From NCBI RefSeq assembly GCF_000699445.3, contig NC_067200.1, positions 17,614,510 through 17,678,509 on the forward strand: DNA of 64,000 nucleotides, in the 5' to 3' direction. The DNA comes from Schistosoma haematobium (lineage: Eukaryota > Platyhelminthes > Trematoda > Strigeidida > Schistosomatidae). Below the pieces are notes generated by a model, which had not been told where the DNA came from, did no database searches, and was given only the letters and a program-made list of their open reading frames with translations. Both the position numbers and the translations under genes were made by a program. This document shows positions 46,885 through 59,240 of the stretch, piece by piece. Every line of letters begins with the position of its first letter. Positions within the stretch are counted from its first letter, which is position 1.

Positions 46885-47962
46885 GCTATTATCGTGAGAT
46901 GAGAAGTGACATGTCAGAAATAAGAAACGATCACTAGGCTGAAATGTAATAGAATAAATACATTGAACGGCATTATGTTATAACGGTTGGTTTTCCTTGT
47001 TTAGACGTATGGGAAGTTAATTTACCTTAGACGAATATCTACACTAGATTCCCTCCCATTTCAGTACGTATTTCATCGTCTTTATGGTTAAAATAACATA
47101 CTTGTTTTACCCCATTCTAATCCGTTAATGATGTTCATCGTTCACAATATGTAGTTCGATGACTTTTTTAAAAAAAAATGTACAACCTTAAATGAACAAA
47201 TTACAAGTGTTGGGAACATAACTTCTCTAATACTATGTGTAATGTTTCGAGGTAATCTTTAAATACAGATATACAGTACACAGATCAGAAATGATAACTA
47301 AGCTCTATGGAACAGTTAGAACTAGAATTATCGAATAGATTAGATATTACACATTTTGAATAATAGTGCTAAGGAGTAAATATGATTAATATGAATGGAA
47401 CTACATACTAAACGATTAATTTGAGATTCATATAGCTGCTAGTCATTGTATCTACATTTAATCTAACATATGATTAGTTAAACGATGGAATTGTTATGAT
47501 TTAAATGTAGTTATTTGTGGAATACTCCTTTGATTTGAAGAAACTTAATCATAGATCTTAAATTAGATATAACTTTGCGTATTTTGAGGTGTCGATGAAT
47601 TCATTTTAAAATCAGTACATATTTGTTCCAATTTCAGAGGTGAATACTACGTTCGAGAAAAATGCTTTTACGATCAGATAAGTAGATCAGATGGACGACC
47701 AAGAGGCCTTACCGACCTTCAGAATGGACGGAGAAAATATAAGAAATCAACGAGCAGCCATTATGATATTGGTTTATCAACACCTGGAAAAAAATCTAAT
47801 GCAAACGGTACCATGACTCGAATCACTCGAGCTTCATCATCTAAAAGAGAACGTCTATTGAATTTCGAAACTTTTGGTCCAATGGCAACTAGAAGACTTT
47901 ATTGGCCACAACGAAAAAGTTCTAGTGTTCCTCGTAACTTATTGGTTTCTGCATCAGCCTAA
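38812..47962 (+). CDS. LSM14: LSM14 / RAP55 / Trailer-hitch homologue (four exons)
   Basis: Exons 38812-39219, 43667-44219, 45630-45939, 47638-47962; all GT-AG with matching phases, giving about 531 aa. Exon 1 holds the N-terminal LSm domain (KLGIKLSLITNAQYRYEGIL, VKFFGYENR), widened by an Asn/Asp-rich loop. Exon 2 is a basic, Arg/Gln-rich linker. Exon 3 holds the FDF-type motif (PYDFEMANAELEAELAKMNL). Exon 4 has an FFD box (YYVREKCFYDQIS) and a TFG box (LLNFETFG). LSM14 proteins are cytoplasmic P-body and RNP-granule components that bind DDX6 and 4E-T-type partners through FDF/FFD-TFG and repress translation. Intron 1 (4.4 kb) and intron 3 hold SINEs and RTE pieces. Confidence 0.9.
39625..40440 (-). 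pseudogene. RTE-like RT C-terminus with CAGT tail
   Basis: Minus strand: LRWLGHVLRMPEHRLPRRAM, GDGWKKVRDGQTKTWHQ, DRCRLLGWGPRDYCNQW, preceded by VFDHRCLTNIAHICWDH-like and SVLIYGSET-like sequence, broken by frameshifts. Ends with CAGTCAGTCAG at 39625-39640. Lies in LSM14 intron 1, opposite strand. Confidence 0.75.
40445..40524. repeat. (TA)40 microsatellite
   Basis: 80 bp of perfect TA repeats directly beside an RTE fragment; can extrude or slip. Confidence 0.97.
40875..41120. repeat. Fold-back hammerhead SINE
   Basis: Left arm without ribozyme (about 40875-40950), box B 'gggttcgaatc' at 40967-40976, a decayed plus-strand ribozyme near 41000-41045 and a right arm that is the inverse of the left one. 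Confidence 0.75.
41360..41850 (-). repeat. 3'-tail repeat of an RTE-like element
   Basis: Long minus-oriented copy with the hallmark phrases of the 1823-2285 repeat. LSM14 intron 1. Confidence 0.7.
42240..42470. repeat. Fold-back hammerhead SINE, short
   Basis: Left arm 42250-42310 and right arm about 42361-42428 are inverted copies; the tRNA-like part is nearly gone. One ribozyme remains. Confidence 0.75.
42329..42374 (+). ncRNA. Hammerhead ribozyme, core intact, weak stems
   Basis: CTGAGGA, GAAAC, CGGCCG and GTC kept. Stem II has one mismatch (GTCC/AGAC) and stem I one. Sense to the LSM14 pre-mRNA, intron 1. Confidence 0.75.
42480..42985 (+). pseudogene. RTE-like 3' end with CAGT-complement tail
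   Basis: Plus copy of the family at 35612-36290: [49 protein letters not shown], ending with 'ctacgttgtaactaactgattgactgac'. Confidence 0.75.
43288..43396 (+). repeat. Direct repeat left of LSM14 exon 2
   Basis: 'aatcttgtgtactttacgat' and about 90 more bases recur at 44254-44360. Preceded by a CAGT run. Confidence 0.8.
43667..44219 (+). CDS. LSM14: LSM14 exon 2: basic linker
   Basis: Acceptor 'ctcgtttacag', donor 'gtaagt'; 553 bp, phase 0 to 1. Rich in R, N, Q, P and Y (RNYMPMFQVVPHPGNFY, RGTRRRVTQRKSTRNNRK). RGG-like low complexity typical of the LSM14 middle. Confidence 0.85.
44254..44360 (+). repeat. Direct repeat right of LSM14 exon 2
   Basis: Same orientation as 43288-43396, offset about 966 bp, about 88% alike by eye. 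Confidence 0.8.
44575..44700 (+). pseudogene. RTE-like RT fragment
   Basis: Same RT segment as 8690-8900 and 40330-40440, decayed. Confidence 0.45.
45120..45370 (+). pseudogene. RTE-like RT C-terminus, decayed
   Basis: 'ggatgaccaaaccgaaacg', 'gtagactacctggttggggt' phrases as in 42540-42720 with many changes. LSM14 intron 2. Confidence 0.6.
45630..45939 (+). CDS. LSM14: LSM14 exon 3: FDF motif
   Basis: 310 bp; EIDCTKPYDFEMANAELEAEL is the FDF-type helix that contacts DDX6 in relatives, followed by Ser/Thr-rich sequence. Donor 'gtgagt' at 45940; the 'gtaagg' at 45921 would break the phase. The acceptor is a NAGNAG (AAGAAG), so starting at 45633 would remove one Glu. Confidence 0.85.
46120..46545 (-). 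repeat. 3'-tail repeat of an RTE-like element
   Basis: Minus-oriented copy in LSM14 intron 3 with TTTATTTTATTT end and all hallmark blocks. Confidence 0.7.
46804..46881. repeat. (TA)39 microsatellite
   Basis: Perfect TA run of 78 bp in LSM14 intron 3. Confidence 0.97.
47638..47962 (+). CDS. LSM14: LSM14 exon 4: FFD and TFG boxes
   Basis: Acceptor 'ccaatttcag'; the A at 47638 completes a Lys codon. GEYYVREKCFYDQIS matches the FFD box and LLNFETFGP the TFG box. Ends TAA at 47960-47962. Confidence 0.9.
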
Positions 47963-47966
47963 TAAA
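47961..47966 (+). terminator. Poly(A) signal of LSM14
   Basis: AATAAA overlapping the stop codon. Confidence 0.45.
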
Positions 47967-48324
47967 ATAGGATTAACATTGACAAAACTATTATATGAAA
48001 ATTGTTTATTTAGTTCATTAACATAGTTGGTTGATTGTTTGATAAGGTTATGGACAATATGATGAATGGATGAATTTTCTGACTACAATAACCTTTGTTG
48101 ATTCTGTTTATTATTCTTAAATGATGTTATCTTGTGTTGATTCAAATAGATGTTCTTCTTTCATTTGAGAATAAGTATGATGTAACAAAAGTGAATAATT
48201 CGTTTCCAATTATTAGAATTCACATTTCCATAACAAGATAAGTTGAACACAGACATGATAACTACAGTCATCCAGTAATCTATATTGTCTAGTTTTATTT
48301 GAGATATATTTTTATGAAATTATT

Positions 48325-48510
48325 TTATTTTCAATAGTTGAAATCATGTATCAATTGATGCTAAGACCACCATGGAAAACCTGAAAGCACTAGACGGCCG
48401 TTTCGTCCTATTATAGGACTCCTCAGCAGTCCGCATCCACGATCCCGTCCCATGAGATTCGAACCCAGGACCTCTCTATCTCGTGCTCGAACGCTTAACC
48501 TCTAGGTCAT
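48325..48510 (-). repeat. Hammerhead-SINE, 3' truncated
   Basis: Arm, ribozyme, box-B complement ('gattcgaaccc') and part of box A, then lost. Confidence 0.75.
48387..48432 (-). ncRNA. Hammerhead ribozyme, core intact
   Basis: CTGAGGA, stem II GTCC/GGAC, GAAAC, CGGCCG, GTC; stem I of four pairs including one G-U. Confidence 0.75.
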
Positions 48511-49613
48511 ATTTAATTAAAGTCATACTCGCACTAAATCTAAACATTTCGTATCAATCAACGTGATGGGTAATTATTGAATCACAATAACGTAACCCTA
48601 TCGATAAATACACAAATTAGAATTGTTTTCGCATTATTTAACAATCAACATATATGAATATATCAGCTTAAAAACTCGTATACATCTAGCATAAGTGGAG
48701 TAATTTAACTCAAGATGAACTATGTAATGTCAGTTTCAGGAATGTTCAACACTTGGAGCTGAGATATTCATCGAGAACTTTTACAGCATCTAAGTACTAA
48801 TTCTTACATTAAAACTCTATTTTAAATGATAAGTAACATTTAAATCATAAAACCATTTAACAAAGGCGTAGATAATATTGAACTCTACATCATATTCCTA
48901 ATAAGATGAGATTTGAAAATGATTCAGGTAGAGAAAAAACACACAAAAAATAAGTCACTAAAAACCATTCTGACACTATGAAACATGATCAACTGATGAG
49001 AACTGCAGAAGAAAACAAGAAAGAAATGAAGAACCAACAGTCGAAAACAGAGGAGCTTTTCAAGACTATCACAATACACATAAGGCAAAAACGATGTTCA
49101 AAACTATGAATAAACAATGATTTAATATCTTAACGATTGTTATATGAGTGTAATAGAAAACAAGTACAATAATAAGAAACTACATGTTAAACATACGAAA
49201 AATATACAGTAAATAAGAAATAAAAACGTATGATATAACTGAATTGTAAATATTCATAAAGGGTAATTAGAAATTCGAAGGTTAGAAACCAAAACAGATA
49301 CACAATCAATATTAGACTCATTGGAACAATTAGTCATTCTTGTAGATAGTAGTAAGAATACACAGAAAAAACGATATCAGCAAAAAGAAATAGAGAAAAA
49401 CAAAACAAAAAGATATAAGAGAAACAACTAGTGCTACTTAAACTGAACAATCGGGATCATATAAGGAAATAGGAACTGATGAATATTATAAAATTACAAA
49501 TCAATATACGAAAAGCAACAAAAACAGAGATATGTAGAGAACGAAAAATTCCCAGAGTAATTAAAAAATAGAAAAACCATTGAAATAAAACCATAATATT
49601 AGGGATATCCATA
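48511..49613. other. A-rich intergenic sequence, no feature recognised
   Basis: The part from 48900 is markedly A-rich on the plus strand with little G or C; no ORF. Confidence 0.5.
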
Positions 49614-52448
49614 CATAAAGAGGTACTACTATCTTAATAAAAATAACGTGCCTACTTCATTGACATTAACTCACCTACTACACTTTCTTTATTCATATCC
49701 TACTTTTAACTGTTTCGTAGTAAATGTATATGCAGTGTGAAACTCAACACTTCCCCAATAAATAACTCAATACCACTTCAAAAAATTAACTCCATTCACT
49801 CATCATCATCATCTATTAACCACATATGACGCTTTATGTTCAAGTCGTAAGTGATTAATTCAATCAATTCTCACTGACAAATAGATTACCCATCAGTTCA
49901 ACTTATGTGTACATAACATTTAGCGTCGTCATTGAAAATCCACAGCACCATATTAAACATCATCGTTCACAAATCCCAAACTTGTACAACCACCACTCAA
50001 CTACATATATGAAGACCTCCAGAACATAATGGACATGATCAGACGCTGAAAATAATCACTACGATTCTAATTGTCAATTCCACATAGATAATCACCACTC
50101 GAATAAAAACTTGTCGGCTATTCCCACTTACATTGATAAGTTAGTCAATAGTTCGTCAACTCACAAATCAATCTATTATTAAATATCATCTTACTAATCT
50201 GTTTATTAACTGGAGAATGTTTGTCTACATATGTAAATATCTCGTTTTCATGGTGCATAATTTCACGACAAATTCATAAATTATGCAAATGACATGAACC
50301 GCTACAAAATTCTCAGATGGTTTTGTCAAATCACTTGAGTTGAGTCAACTCCAACTTTGCAGTCATGGTTCACACACACACACAACGAGATTACTCATTT
50401 TAACACTGTTTACCCTATGTGTTGTGGTTAATTCTTTGCTTTCACTGTACTCTAAATAATATCCCGCTTAGATCAATAGGGTTTATCCTGATTTTAACTC
50501 ATAATCTCCACTACACTATTTGCTGAACATCAATGGATTTTCAGTTGAATTCCTGGTATCAAGTCTGTGACTTTCTTTAATTTCCCTCATTCATTTGCTA
50601 TTTGTTATATATGTATTATTATAGAGTTCAACTCTTTTGTGCTTATTTTTTATGCCATAACTGTTGCGACAGCAATTTCTACCGCCCAACACTTTCTCAG
50701 TCACCGACCACTCATCTGAGATCTGAGCCATTTCAATCAGCCTGATCAGATGATTAACACTTTTAGTAATAATGAGTATTGTCATTTAATCTATGATTCG
50801 TGGCATAGAAAGCCCTTGCACAAACCTAAACTGCTTTAGCGAATTCGCATTAAATGAACTCACTAAAGTAATAACATACAAAATACATATTTCTACATGC
50901 TTCATAATTCTCAATAACTAAGTTACTTAATATTTTAATATCAATAATAATAACGGTCCATGACCAACCAGTCATAAACCATCACTTATGCAACAACTTA
51001 ACATCCATCAGTCAAATTAGTGTCACTCCGCTTTCTTTGCACCTCAGAATGAAATCTTGCACGCGGCAGTTGATTAACCAAACAATAATCAATATACTAG
51101 AAGCCTTAAATTCTTGTTTTCTTTTAACAATACATAAGTAACCGATTATAAACAAGTATGTTCATTCACTATGGGTAACGGTTCACCTAACAAAAGTATG
51201 TGGAGATGATTGTGCTTTAGATTTTACATATACGTGACCCACATTTGCTTTGATAGGCTCGCGAGACTAGTTTATAAATATACCAGCCAGATCTGAGATT
51301 GCGAATCTCGGATTTTGGAGCACAATTTGTTCGTCCTTATGGCTAATTATATGTTAAAACGTGGTGAAAAGCCAAGTCCTAATTCACAATCTTAACTTCT
51401 CTCAATCGCTCTCATTTGTTTAAGGCCTTATTTCGACCGCAGTAGATGTTTGACCCTCTTCTAGTACACTTTAGTATCGCTAAGGTTGTCTCGCCATCAG
51501 GCTTTAAGGCAGTAAATCCTCAATACTATTACTTGAATACCCAAGAGAAATCAAATGTTTAAGACATGAAGAAATAACTTGGTGTAGCACTACATTTAGC
51601 CGTTCGCTTATGGTTGACGCTCTTATTTTTGTATATGGAACTCCTAGAAGATTGTATACTTACACCTACACTTCATTAGCTTAGACATCTCCCATCTAAT
51701 TCATTGTTGACTAGCTCTTCAAAACGACCATAGCTGTGGTATCAGCTCATGATGCTAGTAATTTTTAGCTTGATTTGCATGTGAAAGAGCAGACTGAATA
51801 GCCTTCTTGCGTGAAAATACATTGGTTAAGCACTGAGTCTCCAGATGTTCGTTTATAACTTGTTGCAGCGCTTATGTCAGTCGTTCAGTTTTAGTTCTTT
51901 GTGAGCTAGCTGGTTTACTGGGCAAAATTTCAATGATTTCATGCTTGATAGTTCTTAATTTGTGTATTCATCATGTTTTTACTCAAGTTTTCCAGTGATT
52001 ATTTCTCATATGTATAGATGAGGGATCAGTATGCTTTCACCTGTGCTTGTCTTTATAGATGAAGCTTCATTTTCAGCATTCGTCCCAAGAAATAAATATT
52101 TTTTAGTCGTTAGTGGGGGATAATCAGTTGTCTTAAAAAACAGGTCACCTAGGCACCGAAAAGTAGAGACAAACGACTATATGCCTAAAACATGACGAAC
52201 TTCCTTATGTGGTAAATATCTATTAGAACAAGTGGTATATTTGTAAACCTTGACTTACAACATTCCTAAGGTTTTTTAACCAGTTTATAGATTGATATTA
52301 AGGTCGGGACAGGTGAAGCTCAGAGATCGTAGTACTGCGAGCCTATTAAGTCGAGACCGTCAGTTTAATAATAACAACACAAGAGATAGTGACAATAGGA
52401 CAATTTAAAATAGATATCAGATCCTAGTCTGCATTTTTGTCAGAATTG

Positions 52449-52985
52449 TCTGAGCCATGTTGGTAGATGCAGACTACTTGGTTGGGGTCCGCGTGACTAT
52501 CGTAACCAATGGTTGGAGACTCTTGGTGACATGGCTCAGAATCGACCACAATGGAGTCGGTGTATACACTCTCTCTCACGGCCACGCGTATACAGCCTCT
52601 GTCAGGGAAGTCCTACTCATTGCCTTCTCGTGGCGGGGGTGTTGTTTACGAAAATGAGAGGACGAAAAGCGAATGTCCGGCGCTTTAACCGGATCCCAAA
52701 CCAGTGGTGCACGTGGGCTCCAGTATCCTGCGGGAACAAATGGAGTATGAACCAATCGCTGATCACCGGCTACCATAGGAATGCATCTCCTCACGATGTT
52801 CCACTGCCTTGTGGATCAAACCTTCAGGTCAAAGGCTCGGGGTGTGGCTCCCTAAGATAACCACCTGCTTCGGTCTGGGCACCCGGGCAGTATCACAGCC
52901 CACACACACACAAATATGGTGTGGCGCATATATATTTGGTGCCCTCTTGTACCGATATTTATGTGTTGAAATAAAAATAATAAAC
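52449..52985 (+). repeat. Chimeric RTE 3' end (copy 1)
   Basis: Starts with the C-terminal RTE phrase 'gtagatgcagactacttggt ... gtgtatacactctctct' of the CAGT-tail family, then switches at about 52575 to the AAATAAA-tail repeat ('acgcgtatacagcctctgtc ... cttgtaccgatatttatgtg'). Confidence 0.7.
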
Positions 52986-53290
52986 AAGTGCAAATTATTA
53001 CAATCAGACTTAAATCAAGTACAAAATTTGAGAATATTCAATTATTTTGCGCAACATTTCTTCGCGTCTAGTCTGTATTTATTTTCAAACAGTAGAAATG
53101 TACAGAATAAATTAAATAACAGTCATTTCAACAAGCTATTGTTACAAGCTATATCATACTTATAAAACAACTACTAAACAACTAGTTTCGGTAAACCCCT
53201 ATCAACCACATCTACTTTTCCATAATCTTGCGATTTAAGTAACCTATATACGTTTAATATAAGTAAAACCATTTACAAAGAATATAATAC

Positions 53291-53503
53291 CTGAATATAA
53301 AGCGGCATTGAATCATAATCATCAAGTGTCCAACTATCTTCCTGAAATATTCCTAATATGATATTCAGTCGAGTAACTTTATTACCCGGCGTTATTTCAC
53401 TCAAATTATATACCACTTTTTCTTCACAACTCAAGACAAACAGGTTATTCCACAAAACGATATACAACAGAGAATTTAGTAGATCATTAGAAGAAGTTTT
53501 CAT
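53291..53503 (-). CDS. Possible first exon with signal peptide (copy 1)
   Basis: From ATG 53503, 71 codons to a consensus-like donor CAG|gtatta at 53290. Residues 8-26 are hydrophobic (LLNSLLYIVLWNNLFVLSC), a plausible signal peptide, followed by a hydrophilic extracellular-type stretch with an N-glycosylation site (NLS) and many acidic residues (EDSWTLDDYD). The frame would run only five more codons without splicing. I do not recognise the family and did not find the next exon within 3.7 kb downstream. It may be a real gene fragment or chance. Confidence 0.4.
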
Positions 53504-54019
53504 TGTTACATTTACCTAACTCAATCTATCACTTGGAAATTAACATGAGCGTTACTTAATTTGACAAAACTTAAGCTTCATTTACTTGTTAAACACAAAA
53601 ACAAAAAACTTTTCTACAGTTCGGTCCAGCTCAAACGCATAACAAATCAATATCTTTAAAAAAATACTCTCAACAACAGAGCCTTATTTATAAACAATGA
53701 AATGCTGAAAACTTTAATTAAATTAGCTAATACTAGGTTCGTCAGTCCAGAAAAAAACACATGCCAACTAACGATTGGAATAAGTAATAACAGATGACTA
53801 ACCGACAATGAAACTATTGTAATAAACGACTAACATCTATAATTCATTTCGTCACCGAGGCTATCACTACGTTCCGAGGCCTATTTTCCTTCCTTTACCA
53901 TCTTCATTTTTTCTTAAAACATGACTAAATATGATCTACGCATGAGTCCATAACAATAACAACACGACCTGAGTTGAGCTGTAATATTCTTTTTTACTTG
54001 ATGGGTCCAGCTATTTTCC

Positions 54020-54330
54020 ATAAAATACACTTACATGGTCGAGCGTTTATGGCCTCACCACATTATTGTGGTGAGTTCTTCTACTAAAGGGAAGGATAGT
54101 ACATGAATGTCCGGTGGTGAAGTCAGTTCAATGGATATATAATCGGAAAACCTCGAATATATTATCGCCATGATCGTCAGTGAATGAATGGTGTGTGAAC
54201 GCACATCTATCACCTGCTACCCAACCAACGAATTTCTCACGTCGCTTGACTGTCTTGTGAATATGAAATTCAAATCAAAAGTTCGTAAGGAAAGAAATTC
54301 GCTCTGATTAAAATGCTTTTACAGGAACCG
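54020..54330 (+). repeat. Old copy of the RTE tail repeat (copy 1)
   Basis: Weak but collinear match: 'aatgtccggtgg', 'ggaaaacctcgaat', 'caccTGctacccaac', 'gactgtcttgtgaat'. Much older than its neighbours. Confidence 0.5.
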
Positions 54331-54528
54331 TGACAACTTTAAATGAGAACGTACATTACTAGTCTTATAGGGTAGTTATTAAAGGCCAAAATTACGTTAA
54401 TGCAAACAACTGCATCTTATACCGCCCTACACTAATGCATTGCTCGCATGTAACTCTTAATCCTTCTATTCAAATTTAAAACTTGACTAATTACCCTATC
54501 GTTGTCGGAATTCTCATTTCGACTAGAA

Positions 54529-56407
54529 CTTCCAAAGTCGATAAAAAAAAGCTCAACGATCTTACTGAGCCTAGTAGGATATTGTATTATTGTAGTTACG
54601 CTATGTACAAATAATAAGAGAAAAGAACCATCAACTGTTACTTTTATAAAAACCATCAATGTCAAGTCAAGAAACATACGAAACATTCACTGAAATCTAT
54701 ACAACCTCCATCAATTCAGTCTACGCAAAAGTATTCTATTCTCACTAAATATGCTGCTTCATTACCATTTCAACCCTAAATCCAAATATAAACACCCCTA
54801 CAATCCACTCGTTCAACACAAATAAAACTACAGACAAACCGAATTTATTTTACAGCCAAATAGGAAAACCCGATCACATAACGGCAACGGTAACAACAGG
54901 TCAAACGAGTAGAAAAGTCATAGAGGAACTATAGTAAAAAAGCTCTTTTCCGATCGAGTAAGTTTGTACACAAAAGACACATTGGACTGAAGAATTGGTA
55001 ATAGGCTGATTTAGAGTCTGTCAACTACACACTCTGACTACTGCTTCACAAAAATACACGAATTGATTCAGTTCCAATTGAAACGAAATATAGTGAGGAA
55101 TCCATGCTGAAAGAACACCACAAGCCATAAGGTCCCTCGGTCGATGTCCACGAAACTAGAGTAGTAACAGACAGAAGAGAAATTGGTCTTTGCATTGTAA
55201 TCTTAAGTGACATGTTACATTGGAATAAAAACTACTGGGGTCAATCTCCCAGGAATACACACTCTGGCCACCTATATCCAATTATTAGTCTAAAATAATC
55301 TAATTATACTCTATCAAACCTGAAACACTCAAACTTCCGCAGCACTACATACCAAAAACAATAGGGCTCCTAAATAGCCTATTCATTTCACTTTCCTCTC
55401 CATGTTTTCCACAAATGATAAGCAATCTCAACTTAATGGGTTACTCACAAACCCCAACTCTCTCGTTCTCATATCTACCATCTTTCACATGATGAAATGC
55501 TAAATTAATATCAATCCACAATGTTCCACAACAATCCTTTACTATCCTAACCAGCTCATCAACCAAATATACTGTTAAAATGAAGTCATCACCTAATAAT
55601 CACAACCTCATATCAAGCATCGCCTCATCGCACTATCGCAAAACTATTTTCCATCTCTTCTAATAATAGAAATTCTAATCATCCACTGAACGTTCAGTCA
55701 TCGACAAACTTTTGTGCTGTCACATCGATTAAACACTTTCAAGCAACTTCTATCAAACTCAATCGAATTACATTTTGAACAAGAGAAAGAAATGAGAATA
55801 GCAATATTAACAACAACAATAATAATAACCATTGGAGTTTAGCACTTCATACATACACTTCCATATATAATATCTCCATTTGCAACTACACACTCTTGTG
55901 TTTAGATAGTGCCAAACGGGTTGCATAGCAATGGATACCGTTTGTCAAATCCCTACTAGAGGATCATTCATAATTAAACATGATTGTTATATCTGCATGG
56001 AAAAATATCATTGTAACTCTAGCATCACAGTTACCTGTCACGACCGTATTCTGATTGATGCAGCATCACGGTAATACGGAGCTATTTACAATCTTATATA
56101 TCCGCTTATGATTATCAGGACAGTTCTTATTGATGAACTGAATACTCGGACTTATCTTAGGTGCTTATTTTGCATTATCTGTCAGCAATGCGCGTAATGC
56201 TAATCAATCAGAACGACAATCTACTCTCCAAAGTTGGCAGGTATATCACGAAAACTATTCTCAAAACAATAATCTTAAACATTTACATAATTAGACAGAG
56301 TAAGGTCATTTGTCATTTAACCGAAATAGCACAATTAGGTCAGACCAATCAGAAGTTGTGAACTAAACAATGCACTCTTATAACCAACAATATTTGGGAT
56401 AGCTATT
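54529..56407. other. Single-copy spacer between the duplicated blocks
   Basis: 1.9 kb of AT-rich sequence with no feature I can name. It is not repeated after the second block, so the duplication is not a plain tandem. Confidence 0.7.
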
Positions 56408-59240
56408 CATAAAGAGGTACTACTATCTTAATAAAAATAACGTGCCTACTTCATTGACATTAACTCACCTACTACACTTTCTTTATTCATATCCTACTTT
56501 TAACTGTTTCGTAGTAAATGTATATGCAGTGTGAAACTCAACACTTCCCCAATAAATAACTCAATACCACTTCAAAAAATTAACTCCATTCACTCATCAT
56601 CATCATCTATTAACCACATATGACGCTTTATGTTCAAGTCGTAAGTGATTAATTCAATCAATTCTCACTGACAAATAGATTACCCATCAGTTCAACTTAT
56701 GTGTACATAACATTTAGCGTCGTCATTGAAAATCCACAGCACCATATTAAACATCATCGTTCACAAATCCCAAACTTGTACAACCACCACTCAACTACAT
56801 ATATGAAGACCTCCAGAACATAATGGACATGATCAGACGCTGAAAATAATCACTACGATTCTAATTGTCAATTCCACATAGATAATCACCACTCGAATAA
56901 AAACTTGTCGGCTATTCCCACTTACATTGATAAGTTAGTCAATAGTTCGTCAACTCACAAATCAATCTATTATTAAATATCATCTTACTAATCTGTTTAT
57001 TAACTGGAGAATGTTTGTCTACATATGTAAATATCTCGTTTTCATGGTGCATAATTTCACGACAAATTCATAAATTATGCAAATGACATGAACCGCTACA
57101 AAATTCTCAGATGGTTTTGTCAAATCACTTGAGTTGAGTCAACTCCAACTTTGCAGTCATGGTTCACACACACACACAACGAGATTACTCATTTTAACAC
57201 TGTTTACCCTATGTGTTGTGGTTAATTCTTTGCTTTCACTGTACTCTAAATAATATCCCGCTTAGATCAATAGGGTTTATCCTGATTTTAACTCATAATC
57301 TCCACTACACTATTTGCTGAACATCAATGGATTTTCAGTTGAATTCCTGGTATCAAGTCTGTGACTTTCTTTAATTTCCCTCATTCATTTGCTATTTGTT
57401 ATATATGTATTATTATAGAGTTCAACTCTTTTGTGCTTATTTTTTATGCCATAACTGTTGCGACAGCAATTTCTACCGCCCAACACTTTCTCAGTCACCG
57501 ACCACTCATCTGAGATCTGAGCCATTTCAATCAGCCTGATCAGATGATTAACACTTTTAGTAATAATGAGTATTGTCATTTAATCTATGATTCGTGGCAT
57601 AGAAAGCCCTTGCACAAACCTAAACTGCTTTAGCGAATTCGCATTAAATGAACTCACTAAAGTAATAACATACAAAATACATATTTCTACATGCTTCATA
57701 ATTCTCAATAACTAAGTTACTTAATATTTTAATATCAATAATAATAACGGTCCATGACCAACCAGTCATAAACCATCACTTATGCAACAACTTAACATCC
57801 ATCAGTCAAATTAGTGTCACTCCGCTTTCTTTGCACCTCAGAATGAAATCTTGCACGCGGCAGTTGATTAACCAAACAATAATCAATATACTAGAAGCCT
57901 TAAATTCTTGTTTTCTTTTAACAATACATAAGTAACCGATTATAAACAAGTATGTTCATTCACTATGGGTAACGGTTCACCTAACAAAAGTATGTGGAGA
58001 TGATTGTGCTTTAGATTTTACATATACGTGACCCACATTTGCTTTGATAGGCTCGCGAGACTAGTTTATAAATATACCAGCCAGATCTGAGATTGCGAAT
58101 CTCGGATTTTGGAGCACAATTTGTTCGTCCTTATGGCTAATTATATGTTAAAACGTGGTGAAAAGCCAAGTCCTAATTCACAATCTTAACTTCTCTCAAT
58201 CGCTCTCATTTGTTTAAGGCCTTATTTCGACCGCAGTAGATGTTTGACCCTCTTCTAGTACACTTTAGTATCGCTAAGGTTGTCTCGCCATCAGGCTTTA
58301 AGGCAGTAAATCCTCAATACTATTACTTGAATACCCAAGAGAAATCAAATGTTTAAGACATGAAGAAATAACTTGGTGTAGCACTACATTTAGCCGTTCG
58401 CTTATGGTTGACGCTCTTATTTTTGTATATGGAACTCCTAGAAGATTGTATACTTACACCTACACTTCATTAGCTTAGACATCTCCCATCTAATTCATTG
58501 TTGACTAGCTCTTCAAAACGACCATAGCTGTGGTATCAGCTCATGATGCTAGTAATTTTTAGCTTGATTTGCATGTGAAAGAGCAGACTGAATAGCCTTC
58601 TTGCGTGAAAATACATTGGTTAAGCACTGAGTCTCCAGATGTTCGTTTATAACTTGTTGCAGCGCTTATGTCAGTCGTTCAGTTTTAGTTCTTTGTGAGC
58701 TAGCTGGTTTACTGGGCAAAATTTCAATGATTTCATGCTTGATAGTTCTTAATTTGTGTATTCATCATGTTTTTACTCAAGTTTTCCAGTGATTATTTCT
58801 CATATGTATAGATGAGGGATCAGTATGCTTTCACCTGTGCTTGTCTTTATAGATGAAGCTTCATTTTCAGCATTCGTCCCAAGAAATAAATATTTTTTAG
58901 TCGTTAGTGGGGATAATCAGTTGTCTTAAAAAACAGGTCACCTAGGCACCGAAAAGTAGAGACAAACGACTATATGCCTAAAACATGACGAACTTCCTTA
59001 TGTGGTAAATATCTATTAGAACAAGTGGTATATTTGTAAACCTTGACTTACAACATTCCTAAGGTTTTTAACCAGTTTATAGATTGATATTAAGGTCGGG
59101 ACAGGTGAAGCTCAGAGATCGTAGTACTGCGAGCCTATTAAGTCGAGACCGTCAGTTTAATAATAACAACACAAGAGATAGTGACAATAGGACAATTTAA
59201 AATAGATATCAGATCCTAGTCTGCATTTTTGTCAGAATTG

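Larger units (their letters stand above)
49614..54528 (+). repeat. Segmental duplication, copy 1 (4.9 kb)
   Basis: Matches 56408-61320 in direct orientation at an offset of 6792-6794 bp. Differences noticed: two 1-bp length changes in homopolymers near 52123 and 52270, and base changes near 52499, 53820 and 53906. Sequence outside the block does not match. Confidence 0.95.
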
